Of a stretch of DNA of 6,524 nucleotides, positions 5,455 through 6,524 are shown piece by piece. The notes under the pieces are model-generated. The model saw nothing but the letters and a program-made list of their open reading frames with translations, did no database searches and was not told the origin of the DNA. The translations under genes and the position numbers were made by a program. The stretch is from CAZISM01 sp964541895 (GTDB lineage Bacteria > Zhuqueibacterota > Zhuqueibacteria > Residuimicrobiales > Residuimicrobiaceae), in assembly GCA_964541895.1 (NCBI GenBank), contig CAZISM010000215.1, positions 1-6,524 on the forward strand, read 5' to 3'. Numbering within the stretch: the stretch's first letter is position 1; each line of letters starts with the position of its first letter.

Positions 5455-6462
5455 ATGTTCAAGCATTTGATGACGCTGCTGGTGCTGGTATTCTTGTTGA
5501 TCGGTTGCGGATCCAACAAAAATATTACCCTGGAAAAGGGCACCCCTCTCTATAATCTGGCCAAAGAGTTCGCCACCACCGTGCCGGCTCTGGATCCGGA
5601 TGCCAACAAGGCCCTGGTCACCTGCAAGTATTTCACCATCACCCCGGGTTCGTTCCTGACCGAATTGCAGCGGAATATGGGAAAAAATATGGATCAGCTA
5701 AAGACGTTTGATAAAGCCCGTTTGCCGGAATTTTTCCGCAGCAATATCGAACGTCTGGCGGAACGCGACCTGTTCCTGGAAGACGCCCGCAAAGCCAAGA
5801 TCACCATTCCGGCTGCTGAACTGGACAGCACTCTGGCCAAAATTTATCAGCAAAACGGCGGCCAGGAAGCGTTCGCCAAACGCATCAGCGAAGAGGGCAT
5901 CACCCTCGATGTCGTTCGCACCGATGTCGAGCGCAATATGATTCTAAAGGCATATTTTGATAAAAAGAACGCCGAGCTCAAGGTGGCCGAAGAGGATCTG
6001 GCGAAAGCGTACAACGAGGATAAAACCGCCAGCGTACGTCATATCCTGCTCATGACCCAGGGCATGGATGAGGCCAAAAAGGCGGAAACGCGCCAAAAGA
6101 TGCAGGGCATTCTCGATCGCGCCCGCAACGGCGAAGATTTTGCCAAACTGGCCAAGGAATTTTCCGAAGATCCGGGCTCTAAAGACAATGGCGGATTGTA
6201 CAACGATTTCGGCAAAGGCCAGATGGTAAAGCCGTTTGAAGATGCCGCGTTTACCGTGGCCGTCGGCAGTCTGTCCGATATCGTGGAAACCCAATACGGC
6301 TTTCACATCCTCCAGGTCGTGGACCGGAAAAGAGAAACCCGGCCGTTGGCTGAGGTTAAAAGCGAACTGGAGCAGAATCTGCTGAGATCCAAACGGCGTG
6401 AACTGCAAACCAGCCTGCTGGAAAAACTCAAAGCCGAATCTGATTTCAAAGTCACCATATAA
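5455..6462 (+). CDS. Parvulin-type peptidyl-prolyl isomerase lipoprotein (PrsA/SurA-like)
   Basis: The ATG has AAGGAGA just upstream. Residues 1-17 are a lipoprotein signal with lipobox LLIG followed by C18. The next residue is Gly, so by the E. coli sorting rule it would go to the outer membrane. Residues about 60-190 form a helical SurA_N-like chaperone region. The parvulin (PpiC/rotamase) domain follows at about 192-290: SVRHILL with H196, FAKLAKEFSEDPGSKDNGGL (229-248), GQMVKPFEDAAF (255-266) and YGFHILQV with H284. A charged helical tail (291-335) follows. At 335 residues it fits single-parvulin PrsA or SurA relatives, which help secreted or outer-membrane proteins fold. Adjacency to exported carbohydrate proteins fits that role but may be coincidental. 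The gene looks intact and probably forms its own transcription unit, with a promoter in front and a terminator behind. Confidence 0.92.
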   Translation: MFKHLMTLLVLVFLLIGCGSNKNITLEKGTPLYNLAKEFATTVPALDPDANKALVTCKYFTITPGSFLTELQRNMGKNMDQLKTFDKARLPEFFRSNIERLAERDLFLEDARKAKITIPAAELDSTLAKIYQQNGGQEAFAKRISEEGITLDVVRTDVERNMILKAYFDKKNAELKVAEEDLAKAYNEDKTASVRHILLMTQGMDEAKKAETRQKMQGILDRARNGEDFAKLAKEFSEDPGSKDNGGLYNDFGKGQMVKPFEDAAFTVAVGSLSDIVETQYGFHILQVVDRKRETRPLAEVKSELEQNLLRSKRRELQTSLLEKLKAESDFKVTI

Positions 6463-6480
6463 TCGCGATTTCAGTTCATA

Positions 6481-6518
6481 GGGCCCTTGTCCCGGCCGGG
6501 ACAGGGGCCTCTCTGTTT
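6481..6518 (+). terminator. Strong GC-rich intrinsic terminator after the lipoprotein gene
   Basis: The segment 6481-6510 folds on itself almost perfectly around its centre at 6495/6496: GGGCCC pairs with GGGGCCT and TGTCCCGG with CCGGGACA, with two G-T pairs. That gives about 13 pairs and a four-base GGCC loop. A pyrimidine-rich tail with TTT (CTCTGTTT, 6511-6518) follows. It starts 18 bases after the stop codon. The T-run is weak, but stem and position support termination, and its symmetry could serve both directions. Confidence 0.75.
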
Positions 6519-6524
6519 GCGGAC

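Overview
This looks like accessory DNA from a saccharolytic Gram-negative bacterium. Two secreted carbohydrate-associated proteins (a right-handed beta-helix protein and a DUF1080 protein) lie in the same window as a sialidase-like BNR beta-propeller and a parvulin lipoprotein. This mix is typical of the Planctomycetota-Verrucomicrobiota-Lentisphaerota or Hydrogenedentes type, or of KSB1/Calditrichota-like lineages. Phylum cannot be fixed from the sequence. All supported genes are on the + strand.

Left part (1-3021, GC-rich). A cluster of TATCAGT heptamers runs directly into a BNR-type beta-propeller reading frame that seems to lack its natural 5' end. Next come a small hairpin and a complete, secreted beta-helix protein with a good ribosome binding site. 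A third gene follows; its start resembles the N-terminal beta-sandwich of Planctomycete-type carbohydrate proteins, and it breaks off near 3021. The three probably belonged to one polysaccharide-degradation cluster.

Middle part (3022-4705, lower GC). After the break comes a junction segment, then a candidate promoter overlapped by a perfect 7-bp inverted repeat, then an integron-integrase-type tyrosine recombinase (IntI). All its catalytic residues and the IntI-specific insert are present, but an in-frame TAA at codon 40 interrupts it, so it is a very recent pseudogene or a sequencing error. About 510 bases without a convincing gene follow. They hold an imperfect duplication of about 60 bases and several hairpins, and no recognisable attC site.

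Right part (4706-6524). A complete secreted DUF1080 (3-keto-disaccharide hydrolase-like) protein is followed by a candidate extended -10 promoter, then a lipoprotein with a parvulin-type peptidyl-prolyl isomerase domain, then a strong GC-rich hairpin terminator.

The main story is an integron-type recombinase, freshly inactivated, at a composition boundary where a carbohydrate-utilisation gene is cut off. No wholly new system is evident. The two places most worth checking are the inverted repeat in front of intI, which is either a recombination core site or an operator, and the structured repeat region behind it.
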